A stretch of 36,058 bases of DNA from Trichomonas tenax (lineage: Eukaryota; Parabasalia; Trichomonadida; Trichomonadidae): NCBI GenBank assembly GCA_023091735.1, contig JALKBU010000513.1, positions 1 to 36,058 of the forward strand, given 5' to 3'. Of this stretch, positions 1-9,343 are shown in pieces. The stretch's first letter is position 1. Every line of letters begins with the position of its first letter. Under the pieces are notes generated by a model, which saw nothing but the letters and a program-made list of their open reading frames with translations, ran no database searches and was not told where the DNA came from. The translations under genes were made by a program, and so were the position numbers.

Positions 1-66
1 GAGTTCAATCCATTTCAACCTATTGACACTTTTCCATTTTTCCCGCGCAAACACGTCACTTTCCTT

Positions 67-113
67 TATATTTGACATTCTGACTCTATATGTCAAACAT
101 AATTTACATGTCA
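67..113 (-). promoter_or_regulatory. Three phased TGACATGTAAA-like motifs
   Basis: Three 11-bp sites lie exactly 18 bp apart: TATATTTGACA (67-77), TCTATATGTCA (85-95) and TTTACATGTCA (103-113). The last is the exact reverse complement of TGACATGTAAA. The same motif occurs upstream of the genes at 3241, 21409, 26782, 27464 and 30926. Here it reads in the minus direction, so it may serve a divergent gene left of the window, or be orientation independent. The last site overlaps the candidate ATG at 108. Function is inferred only from recurrence and spacing. Confidence 0.4.
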
Positions 114-296
114 GAAAAGCACGTTGTTCTATTTTGTCCCAGTCCCCTTAAAAGAAGTGATAACACTGCATTGCATCAACTCCGATGCAGTAGATATTAT
201 CTTGATGATGTGTGTAAGAGATGTAATCAAAAAATTCCTCACAATATTGAAGGGCCCCTAGAAAAATTGATAGGAGTACCTAGATTAAAAAAGTAG
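108..296 (+). CDS. Possible small cysteine-containing protein (62 aa), uncertain
   Basis: A 62-aa reading frame starts at ATG 108; a longer version starts at 90. It has a basic composition and three cysteines arranged C-x8-C-x2-C in its middle (RCSRYYLDDVCKRC), which could bind a metal. No family is recognised. The reading frame is short, but its codon use is not obviously random and a motif cluster seen at other promoters lies directly upstream. An alternative is that this is chance coding next to a divergent promoter. Confidence 0.33.
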   Translation: MSEKHVVLFCPSPLKRSDNTALHQLRCSRYYLDDVCKRCNQKIPHNIEGPLEKLIGVPRLKK

Positions 297-537
297 TGCC
301 AAATTTCTTTTAGAAGCGACGTTATTCTGTGAAAATCAGATTCAACAATAATTGTAGAAAAAAACACCCATAATAAAAAAGGACCCAATTATATTTCCAA
401 ATTCGAATTTGTGATGAAACAAAAATTTTTAATCAAAAATAATAAATAAATTCGATGCGGTTATTGATGTAGGACTTATTTTCATGATTTGGCAAATTCA
501 TATAAAAGTGACAGATTTTAATGTAAAAAGTGACATT

Positions 538-2193
538 ATGCATGATGATTTTAAAGAAATAGACACTTCAAGAAAGCTCACTCCCGGATATAAACTTATC
601 CAAGAAGCACCACCGGAGTCTTTCATTGTGAATGAAAACGAAATTGATCAATACACTGCTAGCGAAGAATTTTCTGGATCAGCATATGCAAAATTTGCAT
701 CATTAGTGCCACAATACATCGCAACACTCAAATCTATGAATGACGCAGAAGTTAATCGAATACTTATCGAATTACTTAATTATTTATCATTTAAAGATAA
801 CAATGAAGCTGCAGAATTAATGATAGAATCAGGTGTGTTTGAGGCTTTAATGCAGTGTTCTTTGATAGAAGATGTAAAAGCTTTTTACATGATTTGCAGA
901 AGAATCGTATCTTGCTCAAACGATGTTAATTTAATCGCACTCAAAAGTCACATCTTACATAGAATACTTTCAACCAATCATATATTTGATCCAAATTATT
1001 CAGCAATTATTTGCTGTATTATTTACAGAATCATCAAAAGTTCTGAATTAGCTGCAGCTCTTGTCTATTCAACAGGCTTATTTGATACTTTTCACAATAT
1101 AAAAAATCCAGATCCAATTTTTTTAAGAAGTATTTCATTGTTATTTTCAGAACTATTCAATGTTTCACCCATTAAATCATACAAAAAGAGAGGTAGAAGA
1201 GCTCAAGAGCACAAATACTTGAATGAAGACGAGTTGAATGCATTTTTTGTGGACTATGAACATGATTTCTTCATTCGCGATAGAATTGTAGAATATCATA
1301 ACTTTGGTATTGACGCAACACAGTATTTAGACATATTCATGAACCTATTGAACACTGACATTGATATGAACTGTCTATATTCAACAACAATTCACACATT
1401 GAACAAAATTGTCTCCGAAGAAGGAATCCGTCCAATGGAGTTATTAACGGAAACATTTTTAGACAGATTGTTCTTGTTATCATCCAGATTCAAGCTCGTT
1501 CTTATTGATTCAGAAATCATCAATCTTATAGCAAGTTTGATGTGGAAGATTGTTGGATATATTGATGATATTCTTATTGACATTATTTTAACATTTTTAC
1601 TTAAGTTCTTTACGATCGATATGATTGAAGATATTCCAGATTATTATGATAATTTGTGTATTGCCATGTATAACATTTTACTTTGCAGTGAGAATCCAAA
1701 AAGATTAACAAAGAAGTTCAAATCCAATTTCATTAATTGCCTGAAAGCATTAATGAATCAATTGCCCTATGCAATGAAGAAAGAGACCGTCAGGCTTTTC
1801 ATTATGATAGGATGCGAGGTTAATTACAAGATATTCGATGATGAATCAATGGAAGTTATTGTTTCATTCCTAGATCCAGATAATGAAGAATTCGAATTTG
1901 CTATTTTTTCAATGAATAATCTTCACAAAGTCATTGATTATCAAGGAAAAGTAAGATTCGATAAGAATGGTGATAAAACAGTTAGAGAACTTTTTGTTGA
2001 AGCAAATGGAGATGAGTATATTCTTGAACTTCTTAACTACGAAGAAACAGGTGAAATCGCGAATGAGTTCTATGATAATTGCATAGATCGTGATTTTGAA
2101 TCTCCAGAAGTTGAATACAATCCAAATATGGAAGAGGAAGAAGAAGCAATCGAACATAGAAATTGGGAAATAGAGGAAGAAGAAGATTATTAA
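538..2193 (+). CDS. ARM/HEAT-like alpha-solenoid protein with acidic C-terminus
   Basis: A 551-aa protein. I place the start at 538 (MHDDFKEIDTS) rather than the in-frame ATG at 484, because the 18 extra residues include an Inr/GTGAC-like stretch (AAAAAGTGACATT just before 538). Residues ~60-450 are repeated amphipathic leucine/isoleucine-rich helices of the ARM/HEAT type, such as the ILIELLNYLSFKDNNEAAEL segment. A short basic patch (KKRGRRAQ) interrupts the solenoid near residue 220. The last ~25 residues are a glutamate-rich tail. Such solenoids usually act as protein-binding scaffolds. No specific orthologue is recognised, and it may be lineage-specific. The next gene follows after ~230 bp on the same strand. 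Confidence 0.8.
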   Translation: MHDDFKEIDTSRKLTPGYKLIQEAPPESFIVNENEIDQYTASEEFSGSAYAKFASLVPQYIATLKSMNDAEVNRILIELLNYLSFKDNNEAAELMIESGVFEALMQCSLIEDVKAFYMICRRIVSCSNDVNLIALKSHILHRILSTNHIFDPNYSAIICCIIYRIIKSSELAAALVYSTGLFDTFHNIKNPDPIFLRSISLLFSELFNVSPIKSYKKRGRRAQEHKYLNEDELNAFFVDYEHDFFIRDRIVEYHNFGIDATQYLDIFMNLLNTDIDMNCLYSTTIHTLNKIVSEEGIRPMELLTETFLDRLFLLSSRFKLVLIDSEIINLIASLMWKIVGYIDDILIDIILTFLLKFFTIDMIEDIPDYYDNLCIAMYNILLCSENPKRLTKKFKSNFINCLKALMNQLPYAMKKETVRLFIMIGCEVNYKIFDDESMEVIVSFLDPDNEEFEFAIFSMNNLHKVIDYQGKVRFDKNGDKTVRELFVEANGDEYILELLNYEETGEIANEFYDNCIDRDFESPEVEYNPNMEEEEEAIEHRNWEIEEEEDY

Positions 2194-2411
2194 TAAGAAA
2201 ATATTATAGAGATTAAAAATTATAGAGTTTTATTTATTACAACATCATTAAAATCCAAAGAAAAACTATTATCAAACATATCATAGTGATTTTAGTATTG
2301 AAATTCAAAATCTTAAAATTTTATTATTTGATATATTTAAAATGTGATATTGTTTATATGGGAAAAGTGAAGATTTATAGTGATATATAAATAAATGTTT
2401 CATGTTTTTAT

Positions 2412-2418
2412 TCATTTT
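2412..2418 (+). promoter_or_regulatory. Inr-like initiator TCATTTT
   Basis: TCATTTT fits the T. vaginalis initiator pattern TCA(+1)Py(T/A). If transcription starts at A2414, the leader is 7 nt, in the very short range usual for trichomonads. The same TTCATTTTAA context precedes the gene at 34290. Confidence 0.5.
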
Positions 2419-2420
2419 AA

Positions 2421-2723
2421 ATGACTGAAGTTCATGTTGATCATCAAAGAACAGACAAAGAAATTTGTGAAGGAAATTTAGTGAATACTTTCAAACAAGG
2501 AATTCCTATTGTTCAAGGTTTTTCATCTTTACCTCCGGAAAATACGAATTTAATTTACTCGATGATTAATTTAAATGTCGAAGACAAAATGAATGACGCT
2601 GCCGATAACTTAGAACAGGCAGAAGCACAATTAGACGCAATGAACAATTCAGCGACTTCAGCAATCGAAAGAATGAAATCTTTAGTTGACTCTATTCATT
2701 CGAAATGCAACCAATTACGTTAA
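2421..2723 (+). CDS. Small coiled-coil protein (100 aa)
   Basis: The ATG at 2421 follows directly on an Inr-like TCATTTT. The N-terminal ~45 residues are mixed and the C-terminal ~50 form one long helix with heptad-like spacing (DAADNLEQAEAQLDAMNN onward), ending in SKCNQLR. Size and layout resemble small subunits of coiled-coil assemblies such as BLOC-1/BORC or kinetochore adaptors, but no signature allows a name. The helix is polar and acidic with few aromatic residues, arguing against a membrane protein. The clean start context supports a real gene. Confidence 0.68.
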   Translation: MTEVHVDHQRTDKEICEGNLVNTFKQGIPIVQGFSSLPPENTNLIYSMINLNVEDKMNDAADNLEQAEAQLDAMNNSATSAIERMKSLVDSIHSKCNQLR

Positions 2724-3143
2724 TTTCTATTTTAACATTTGCTTGCGATCATATTTTTGTTATTAATTAAACTTTCATTATTTCGATATTATATTTCGTT
2801 CATACACTCACAATACATTCATAAATTTCTTATCTACTTCTTATACCATCATAATATTTTTGATATTACAAACAAATTATATTTTGTTAATATTTATCGA
2901 TTAATACTTAAAATTGAAACAAAAAATGCTATCAAATGCATAGGTTTCACAAGGAGTTTTGACAATTTTAAGTGAAAAGCATGCTCCGCATTATTTCAAA
3001 CTTGATCAATTTGAATCATGATTGCACAAAAATAAATCATTGGCTCTTAGACTAAACCATCAAATTGATCAATGTGTTAATGTGCTCATGCTTAAATATC
3101 TTCAAATGAAAGAGTTTTTAAACATTGAGAATCGCAAAATATT
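2724..3143. other. Intergenic, AT-rich, with one 13-bp inverted repeat
   Basis: No credible gene is seen; the open frame from 2739 starts at TTG and is low-complexity. The perfect inverted repeat TTGATCAATTTGA (3002-3014) and TCAAATTGATCAA (3060-3072) has a 45-nt loop. It could be the 3' end of the upstream gene's transcript or a structural element. Confidence 0.5.
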
Positions 3144-3204
3144 TGTCATGTAAACATATATTTGACATGTAAATTTAAGTTCAAATTTTGTCATGACATG
3201 TAAA
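3144..3204 (+). promoter_or_regulatory. TGACATGTAAA motif cluster upstream of the PMT-like gene
   Basis: Sites are TGTCATGTAAA (3144-3154), TGACATGTAAA (3163-3173, 19 bp later) and TGACATGTAAA (3194-3204). An Inr-like TTCACAATTTC follows, with A3211 as a possible start of transcription 30 nt before the ATG at 3241. AAAAAGTGAC lies between them. Confidence 0.45.
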
Positions 3205-3240
3205 GATTTCACAATTTCTATAACAAAAAGTGACTTCAGA

Positions 3241-4701
3241 ATGGTGAAAGCGTATCAAGGAAATACTCCAGTTCTCAACTCAACCGACTGTTTCCTGTTA
3301 ATTATCATTTCATTTTTCGCACTATTCACGAGACTGTGGATGATTGCGGATCCTTCGCAAGTTATTTTCGATGAAGTTCACTTCGGAAACTTTTCCGCTT
3401 GGTATATTCAAAACAGATTTCACTTTGATATCCACCCTCCTCTAGGCAAAATGTTGATGGGCTTTATTGCCGGCGCTACTCAATATAAAGGAGATATCGA
3501 TTTCGCAAACAAGTTTGGCGAGAATTACCACGTCAACGAACTGTTCTTTGTGTCGCAGAGAATCACTCCCGCTGTATTTTCAGCGATGACATCCCCTCTT
3601 TTGTTCTGTGCGATGCGTTGTTTGTCGATTCCTTCGTTCTTCGCTGCTTCTGCCGGTTTAATTCTCACTACAGATATATCACTCATCGTTGAAGGAAAAT
3701 TCATTTTGTCCGATGGAATGCTTCACTTTTTCACGTGCCTTCACATCTTCGCTTTTTGTCTTTTCATGAACAAAGCGACACCACTGCGCACTATCTTCGC
3801 GGGTATAACACTTGGTGCTGCTATGGCGTGCAAATACACAGCTTTAGGTTTAATTGCAGTTGACGGTATGTCGCAGTTAGTTTGGTTGATTACTGACTTC
3901 CCACCAATCATCGACATCATAGAGAGAGGTACACTCATGCTGGCACCTTGCGCACTCACTTTTTACGCAGCTTGGGTTTTGCACTTCGTTATCACACCGT
4001 ACACAGGATATAACAGTGAATACATTGTGCAGCAGCACGCTTCTACACTTATACCTTGGGGAAAGGAGAATGTCACATATTGGGGCAACAGATTGATTGG
4101 ATCCGGTTTCATAAGCAGAATTATCGAATGGAACATCGTCATGAACAGAATTAACATGAGATCAGACATTCCTCACCCTTACGAGTCATATCCTAAGTAC
4201 TGGCCTTTGATTATGGATAAATTCGTTGGTTTCTATCATCAGCCTGATAGAAACATCCACTGCGTTGGTTCTCCTGCAACATATTGGCTCTCAACAGCAG
4301 CAATCGGTTTAACATTCGTCGCTGCTATTTTCCGTAAGATAGATTGGAGAAATATTCTCTTAACATGGGCTTGGACTGTTTCTTACTTCCCATTCGTCCT
4401 CGTTCCTCGTACAATGTTCATGTACCACTATCTCGTTCCTCTCATGTTTGCTATTATGAATATGTGCACATTAATATACACTGCTCTTCCTGTTGGCGTC
4501 AGTGATGCAGTAATGATGCTCGTTCTCGTTCTTTCCATAGCTTGCTATGTTTACTTCAGACCTTGGATCTATGGACTTTACTGCCCAAGCTGCCACTCGA
4601 CACACATGTGGTCGCACCACTGGAATAAGGGCTATGATAAGCCTGTTTACACTGATATTAATCGGATGTTTAATACAACAGAAAGGTATTCTGTTTTATA
4701 A
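3241..4701 (+). CDS. PMT-family (GT39) protein O-mannosyltransferase-like, without MIR domains
   Basis: A 486-aa polytopic membrane protein of the PMT family, which transfers mannose from dolichyl-phosphate mannose to Ser/Thr in the ER. The family signature is clear: a first membrane segment at residues ~18-36, then VIFDEVHFGNF with the catalytic-type Asp44-Glu45 pair, and HPPLGK at 65-70. Further hydrophobic segments follow. The C-terminal PMT_4TMC-like part begins around HPYESYPKYWP and ends in a cysteine- and tryptophan-rich tail. Yeast and animal PMTs are ~750 aa and carry lumenal MIR domains between these halves; here there is no room for them, as in bacterial PMTs. I chose ATG 3241 (MVKAYQG) over the in-frame ATG at 3193, because the extra N-terminus coincides with promoter motifs. 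Acceptor specificity is unknown. Confidence 0.85.
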   Translation: MVKAYQGNTPVLNSTDCFLLIIISFFALFTRLWMIADPSQVIFDEVHFGNFSAWYIQNRFHFDIHPPLGKMLMGFIAGATQYKGDIDFANKFGENYHVNELFFVSQRITPAVFSAMTSPLLFCAMRCLSIPSFFAASAGLILTTDISLIVEGKFILSDGMLHFFTCLHIFAFCLFMNKATPLRTIFAGITLGAAMACKYTALGLIAVDGMSQLVWLITDFPPIIDIIERGTLMLAPCALTFYAAWVLHFVITPYTGYNSEYIVQQHASTLIPWGKENVTYWGNRLIGSGFISRIIEWNIVMNRINMRSDIPHPYESYPKYWPLIMDKFVGFYHQPDRNIHCVGSPATYWLSTAAIGLTFVAAIFRKIDWRNILLTWAWTVSYFPFVLVPRTMFMYHYLVPLMFAIMNMCTLIYTALPVGVSDAVMMLVLVLSIACYVYFRPWIYGLYCPSCHSTHMWSHHWNKGYDKPVYTDINRMFNTTERYSVL

Positions 4702-5208
4702 TAATAGTAATATATAAAAAGGATAGTTATAAACATTTGTTTTCATTAATTCAACTTCTGTTTAAATAAATTTATTGAAATTCTGAGAACTTGATTTCAT
4801 CATTAAAACTCAAAAGATTCATTTAGACATACATAATCTAATACATTTTTTGCGATTGTAACAAGTTAATTTGGTTTTGATATTTTTGATATTTATCAAA
4901 ATTACAAAATCGAGAAGATATCTTTCCAATCAGAATAGAGTGGATAGTTTGTTGACAAAGTTTTGAATGGAAATTATGAAAAAATATTTTGTCATTTTTA
5001 TTTTCTGCGAATATGCATCAATATTAGTTTGAAATTAACTTTAAAATACAGTAGAATGAGTATTTTCATGTTTAAAATGATTATTGAATGCTTTTTTATT
5101 TGAGAAAAAATGTGAAAAAGTTTAAAAATTAAAATCCATTTATAACATGATAGAGAAGTATTCAAATTTAGAAAATAAAAAAAAAAAAATCAAAAATTTG
5201 ACATATTC
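4702..5208. other. Intergenic AT-rich stretch with A-tract before the next gene
   Basis: No coding or RNA gene is visible. A run of 12 A (5177-5188) ends 20 bp before the ATG at 5209. Similar longer A-runs precede the genes at 9344 and 24708. Confidence 0.5.
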
Positions 5209-8200
5209 ATGGAGTTCTTTGAGGAAGTTAAAACAACCTTAAACACTCCGCAAACAGATTCATTAACGAAAGTTCTTCTTTCGTGCTACAACAGGATCAA
5301 TTATGAGACATTTGCGAAGCTCGATCCCGAAGACATCAAGACAAAATTTGAGCAATTGTTGGAACTCTTTTCTGTTTGCTCAGGACACGAAAACGAGAAC
5401 ATAAGGATGATGTCATATCGTGCGTGTGCTTTCTTCATGATAAAATGCGGCTCATACTTTTTACCATATATTATGGAAGTTTTTTACAAGTTTGCAGCGA
5501 AACCAGTCGAAAATGAGAAAAGTACGATCATCACCATGTCCATTTTTGCCTATTTAGCTGAAGTTTTGCCTTGTAATCAAATTTCAGAATTAATTTCGAA
5601 GACAGATGTCGTTGATTTGTTTACTACATCGGATCCTCTCATTATAGGTTGTGTTCCTAATCTCATTAAGCATCTCGGACAACTTTCTTTGACTTGGCAC
5701 AAAAATCTTTTACAGAAGTTAATTGAGAAGTACGGAAACAATGAAAATATGTATTACTTCCAGAGTGTTTACGAAATACTTAAGTTTTACGGAAAAGATT
5801 TGATTGATTTAATTTATGAAAAAATACAAAACATAAGTTTCATTAATTTCATATTCCCAATTATTGGCAAATACGCAGATACAGCTAAAACCATGAATTT
5901 ATCCATCGAAAAATTACAAAATGCAAAAACTTCGATCGGCGAACTCGATTGCGCTTTGCAATTAATATCATCACATGTATCTCTAGTTTCTTTACAAGAT
6001 GAGACACTTAAATTTACATATAACGAAAAAATATTTGAAATTAATAACGCAAGAATTTTAAAATGCGCAACGCTTTATCAACTTCCATTCCCTCTCGATA
6101 AGCTCCAACTTTTGGAAAATGATTCCGGTAAAATTATTGAATCTAAATTTATCTCGATTGGAAGACTTGTTAAGAATGATAGTCAACTCTTAAAGCACTT
6201 TATTGATTTCCTGTCACGTCCATATTCAAGTAATACAACTTTCATTCTTCAAGCGCTCGCACAAACAATTAATCAATTTTCTTATTCCGATGATTTAGCA
6301 TTTTTGCTTCAAAAACTATTTTTCTCGAAACATGCGAATTGGTATAATACATCAGATATATTAACAGTCATTTATAACGTCAAAGATGAAATGTTGATTA
6401 AATTATTCGGAAGAAATGGTCTCAAGTCAATCATTGAGAAGTGCTGTCAATTTGTTTGCAGCCGCGCCGATGGTTTGATCAATATTGCAACATCGTTAGT
6501 CGTCAAAATAATTTTAGCAAATATTGATTTCTTCGAAGAATGGACAACATTCATTGCTCAACAAATCGACTTTACAGACGATTCCAATCTTGTTGTCCAG
6601 TTATGCCTCTTACAGACAATCATGCAGAAGACAAAAGATCACAAATTAGATCATCTTCAATTTGTTATTGAGATATTAATGGAGAATTGCTATCTCTATC
6701 ACACTAACTTAGATACATTGACTTCTATTTTCTCATTCATCTCCAATTTCCCTATGGCACCTGTTTCCAGATCGATTTTGAAGTATATGTTCCTCGAAGC
6801 AATCATTGTTATTGTCGCTTGCTACAGATATTTCTCAGGAAACATGTGGCTTCCAGCAATTCCATTGGACAAAGTCACAAAGAGATATGAATTGTTCACA
6901 CAATATGTTAATGCGGAAACAATTGATGTTACAGCTGTTCCAAGTGTAAATTCAGCATTTAAGCCTTTCGATGCTGCAATTAAATTTATAATGAACTTCA
7001 ATGTGAATGACTTTGGACAACCATTCTTTTTTGATCTTATTGACAGACTTTATCCAATATTCCAGAGTGACATCATCAGATTCATTCACCGCGAATGGCC
7101 TTCAATGGACCAGCAATCACAGATCAGGGTGCTGCAGGATATTGCAAATATCGCTTGGAATGTTAAAGACAAAGATATTTACAGAATGGCTGTTTTGTTC
7201 TCTGAAGCTTCAAAGTCCCAGTTTGTTGATAATTTCGGCCCATCGAGAGCTATTGTTGCTCCTGTGATCGATTCTTTCCTTCCATTCTCGAAGACAATGA
7301 AACAGAAACATTTGGCAGCAATTTATTTGTTCAAGAATCGCGAAATTGATCAAGTTTCAGATGAAGTTAAGCAAATTGCAAATGAAATAGAGTCAAAGCT
7401 CAACAAACCTCGTGTAAAGGTTTATGTTGAACCCAAACCGAGAACATTCACTCCAACGACAAATAGTTTAACAAAGATCATTAACAATGATCTTACTGAT
7501 ATCGAGAAAGAAACAATTCAAGCGCTCGTTAACAGGGACAGTTTCGCTTTGAGAATATGCGCTGCAAGAAAGAAGCTAGAGTTACCTTTCTATGCATTCG
7601 AAGAAGCAATGAAGAAGTACAGAGAAAAGATTAATGTCAGCGAATTCACTGACATGGTTGCGAAGAGTGAGAGACCTCGCAAGAATGATGTATTGAAGTT
7701 AATCAAACTGATGAATGATGAAGAAATAAGTGTTGAAAACGCCATGGCTATCTTTGACAAAATGATATCAGATGGCGAAGAAAGGAACAGAGTCAGAACA
7801 GGTCTTAACTTTGGATATCAATTCGTTACAACAACAACTAAAGCAGAAGTTGCTGATTTGCAAAAGATGTTTAATAATGCAACATCGAAATACATTCCAG
7901 ATTGTGTCTATTACTTCAACAGATTGTTCTGTGCTCTCATTTCAAGAGGATGCACAGGTTCTACGCAACTTGCTTACACATCATTCCCAAGTGTCATTGT
8001 TTTCGACGAGAAAGCGAAATTATTCGGTTTACCTCGTGGAGTTGCATACACCGGAGTATTCTCTGCGAGATGCTTCAATGAACAGCTTCCTTCTAATTAT
8101 ATGTGCGGACTTAGAATTGTTTGTCACGCAGCTGCTTTTCTCACTCGTTCAACAGCGTTCGGATGTCTTAAAGATGGATTTGCAGCTTCAATGAAGACAT

Positions 8201-8949
8201 TATCGAGACATAAGAAAGTCTATTGCGGCGGTGATATATTTTGCTCTGCTTTGTCGTCAATGTTCAATTACACAGAGCTTTCAGATGCTTTCGTTGCAAA
8301 GATTCCAAAACTGGAAATAACAAAGGATGATCCAGTTTTCACTGATTTAGCACCGTGTTTCCCACTTTTGTTTGCATCAAGACTTCCTGGTGCTCATGAT
8401 TATGAAATAATCTGCGGCCTATGTAACAAGATGTTATTCACGCCACCATCAGGGCCATTGTTCGATGCTTACATCAGCTCTCTTAATGCAAGAATTGATA
8501 TAACATCGAATCCTTCCATTAGAGACACAATCGTAAGTGATCCATTACTCACAGCTCTCAGGAACTTCTCTAACTATGAATGCTATTGGGTCAGTAGATT
8601 ACTGTTTGAATGGCTCAGAGTCATTGTTAGGACATCTGGAATTGTCCAAACTTTGTCGATGATCACAATTCAGTTCGTTAAATATGTTCCACGATTTGTA
8701 ACAGTTTTCATCGCGGCGATGATGTTATTGGATGAGAAATGGCCAATCATGACAGATGACGAAATAGAGCAAGCGAAGACAATGCTTAATTCTGCGCAAG
8801 TCACATTAACATGCAAAGCACACACTGCTGCATTTATTTTGCTCGGAAAGAGAGAAAATAGGAAATTGGCGATTGATTTGGCCTTTGCACCAAACGACAC
8901 AGAAGAATTAGACAAGATAACAATTCCTATCATAGAAAGTATTAAATAA
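5209..8949 (+). CDS. Large alpha-solenoid (HEAT-like) protein, 1246 aa
   Basis: One uninterrupted frame of 1246 aa, almost entirely predicted helix. It has repeated hydrophobic/polar helix pairs of the HEAT/ARM type, for example around residues 40-200 and 470-560, and no signal peptide or membrane segment. A polar linker with prolines (PRVKVYVEPKPRTFTPTTNS, residues ~735-755) separates an N-terminal solenoid from a C-terminal half richer in Cys, Phe and Gly. Proteins of this size and fold are often scaffolds, transport receptors or chromosome/cytoskeleton regulators. I do not recognise an orthologue and assign no function. The start ATTCATGG lies 20 bp after an A12 tract, and TTTGACATATTC directly precedes it. 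Confidence 0.82.
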   Translation: MEFFEEVKTTLNTPQTDSLTKVLLSCYNRINYETFAKLDPEDIKTKFEQLLELFSVCSGHENENIRMMSYRACAFFMIKCGSYFLPYIMEVFYKFAAKPVENEKSTIITMSIFAYLAEVLPCNQISELISKTDVVDLFTTSDPLIIGCVPNLIKHLGQLSLTWHKNLLQKLIEKYGNNENMYYFQSVYEILKFYGKDLIDLIYEKIQNISFINFIFPIIGKYADTAKTMNLSIEKLQNAKTSIGELDCALQLISSHVSLVSLQDETLKFTYNEKIFEINNARILKCATLYQLPFPLDKLQLLENDSGKIIESKFISIGRLVKNDSQLLKHFIDFLSRPYSSNTTFILQALAQTINQFSYSDDLAFLLQKLFFSKHANWYNTSDILTVIYNVKDEMLIKLFGRNGLKSIIEKCCQFVCSRADGLINIATSLVVKIILANIDFFEEWTTFIAQQIDFTDDSNLVVQLCLLQTIMQKTKDHKLDHLQFVIEILMENCYLYHTNLDTLTSIFSFISNFPMAPVSRSILKYMFLEAIIVIVACYRYFSGNMWLPAIPLDKVTKRYELFTQYVNAETIDVTAVPSVNSAFKPFDAAIKFIMNFNVNDFGQPFFFDLIDRLYPIFQSDIIRFIHREWPSMDQQSQIRVLQDIANIAWNVKDKDIYRMAVLFSEASKSQFVDNFGPSRAIVAPVIDSFLPFSKTMKQKHLAAIYLFKNREIDQVSDEVKQIANEIESKLNKPRVKVYVEPKPRTFTPTTNSLTKIINNDLTDIEKETIQALVNRDSFALRICAARKKLELPFYAFEEAMKKYREKINVSEFTDMVAKSERPRKNDVLKLIKLMNDEEISVENAMAIFDKMISDGEERNRVRTGLNFGYQFVTTTTKAEVADLQKMFNNATSKYIPDCVYYFNRLFCALISRGCTGSTQLAYTSFPSVIVFDEKAKLFGLPRGVAYTGVFSARCFNEQLPSNYMCGLRIVCHAAAFLTRSTAFGCLKDGFAASMKTLSRHKKVYCGGDIFCSALSSMFNYTELSDAFVAKIPKLEITKDDPVFTDLAPCFPLLFASRLPGAHDYEIICGLCNKMLFTPPSGPLFDAYISSLNARIDITSNPSIRDTIVSDPLLTALRNFSNYECYWVSRLLFEWLRVIVRTSGIVQTLSMITIQFVKYVPRFVTVFIAAMMLLDEKWPIMTDDEIEQAKTMLNSAQVTLTCKAHTAAFILLGKRENRKLAIDLAFAPNDTEELDKITIPIIESIK

Positions 8950-9343
8950 ATTTGTTTTAGTTTTTATTAATCATTGATGAAAATTGAACAATGTTTTTTT
9001 TTTTTAAAAAAAATGAAAAGAGTAATTAACATTTCAGCGATACAATAATTGGGAATTTATCTTCATTGCAGGAATATTATTGATTGATGTCAACAATTTC
9101 ACAATTTTTTTAAACCTTGGATTTGTGAAAAACTTGAAAATGAATTTTTTCGGTAATAGTTTTAATAAATGATTTCGATATTATAATATATAATTACATA
9201 TGATATGTAGTATGTATATTTAAAGTTTGGAAGCGTAAAAATGAAGAGATGATAAGATTTAATGAAGAAAAGTTTTCCAATAGATAACATTTTATTGTAA
9301 AAAAGTACCAAAAAAAAAAAAAAAAAAATTCAAAATTATTGTT
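8950..9343. other. Intergenic with T12A8 and A19 homopolymers
   Basis: No gene. T12 followed by A8 lies at 8994-9013 just after the stop of the upstream gene. An A19 run (9310-9328) ends 15 bp before the ATG at 9344. Confidence 0.5.

Noticed and set aside
1..11. tRNA B-box-like GAGTTCAATCC at the window edge
   Set aside because: Bases after the loop do not pair as a T-arm and no A-box can be seen.
2739..2975. 78-aa hydrophobic frame
   Set aside because: It starts at TTG, and is AT-driven Phe/Ile/Leu low complexity in the 3' region of another gene.
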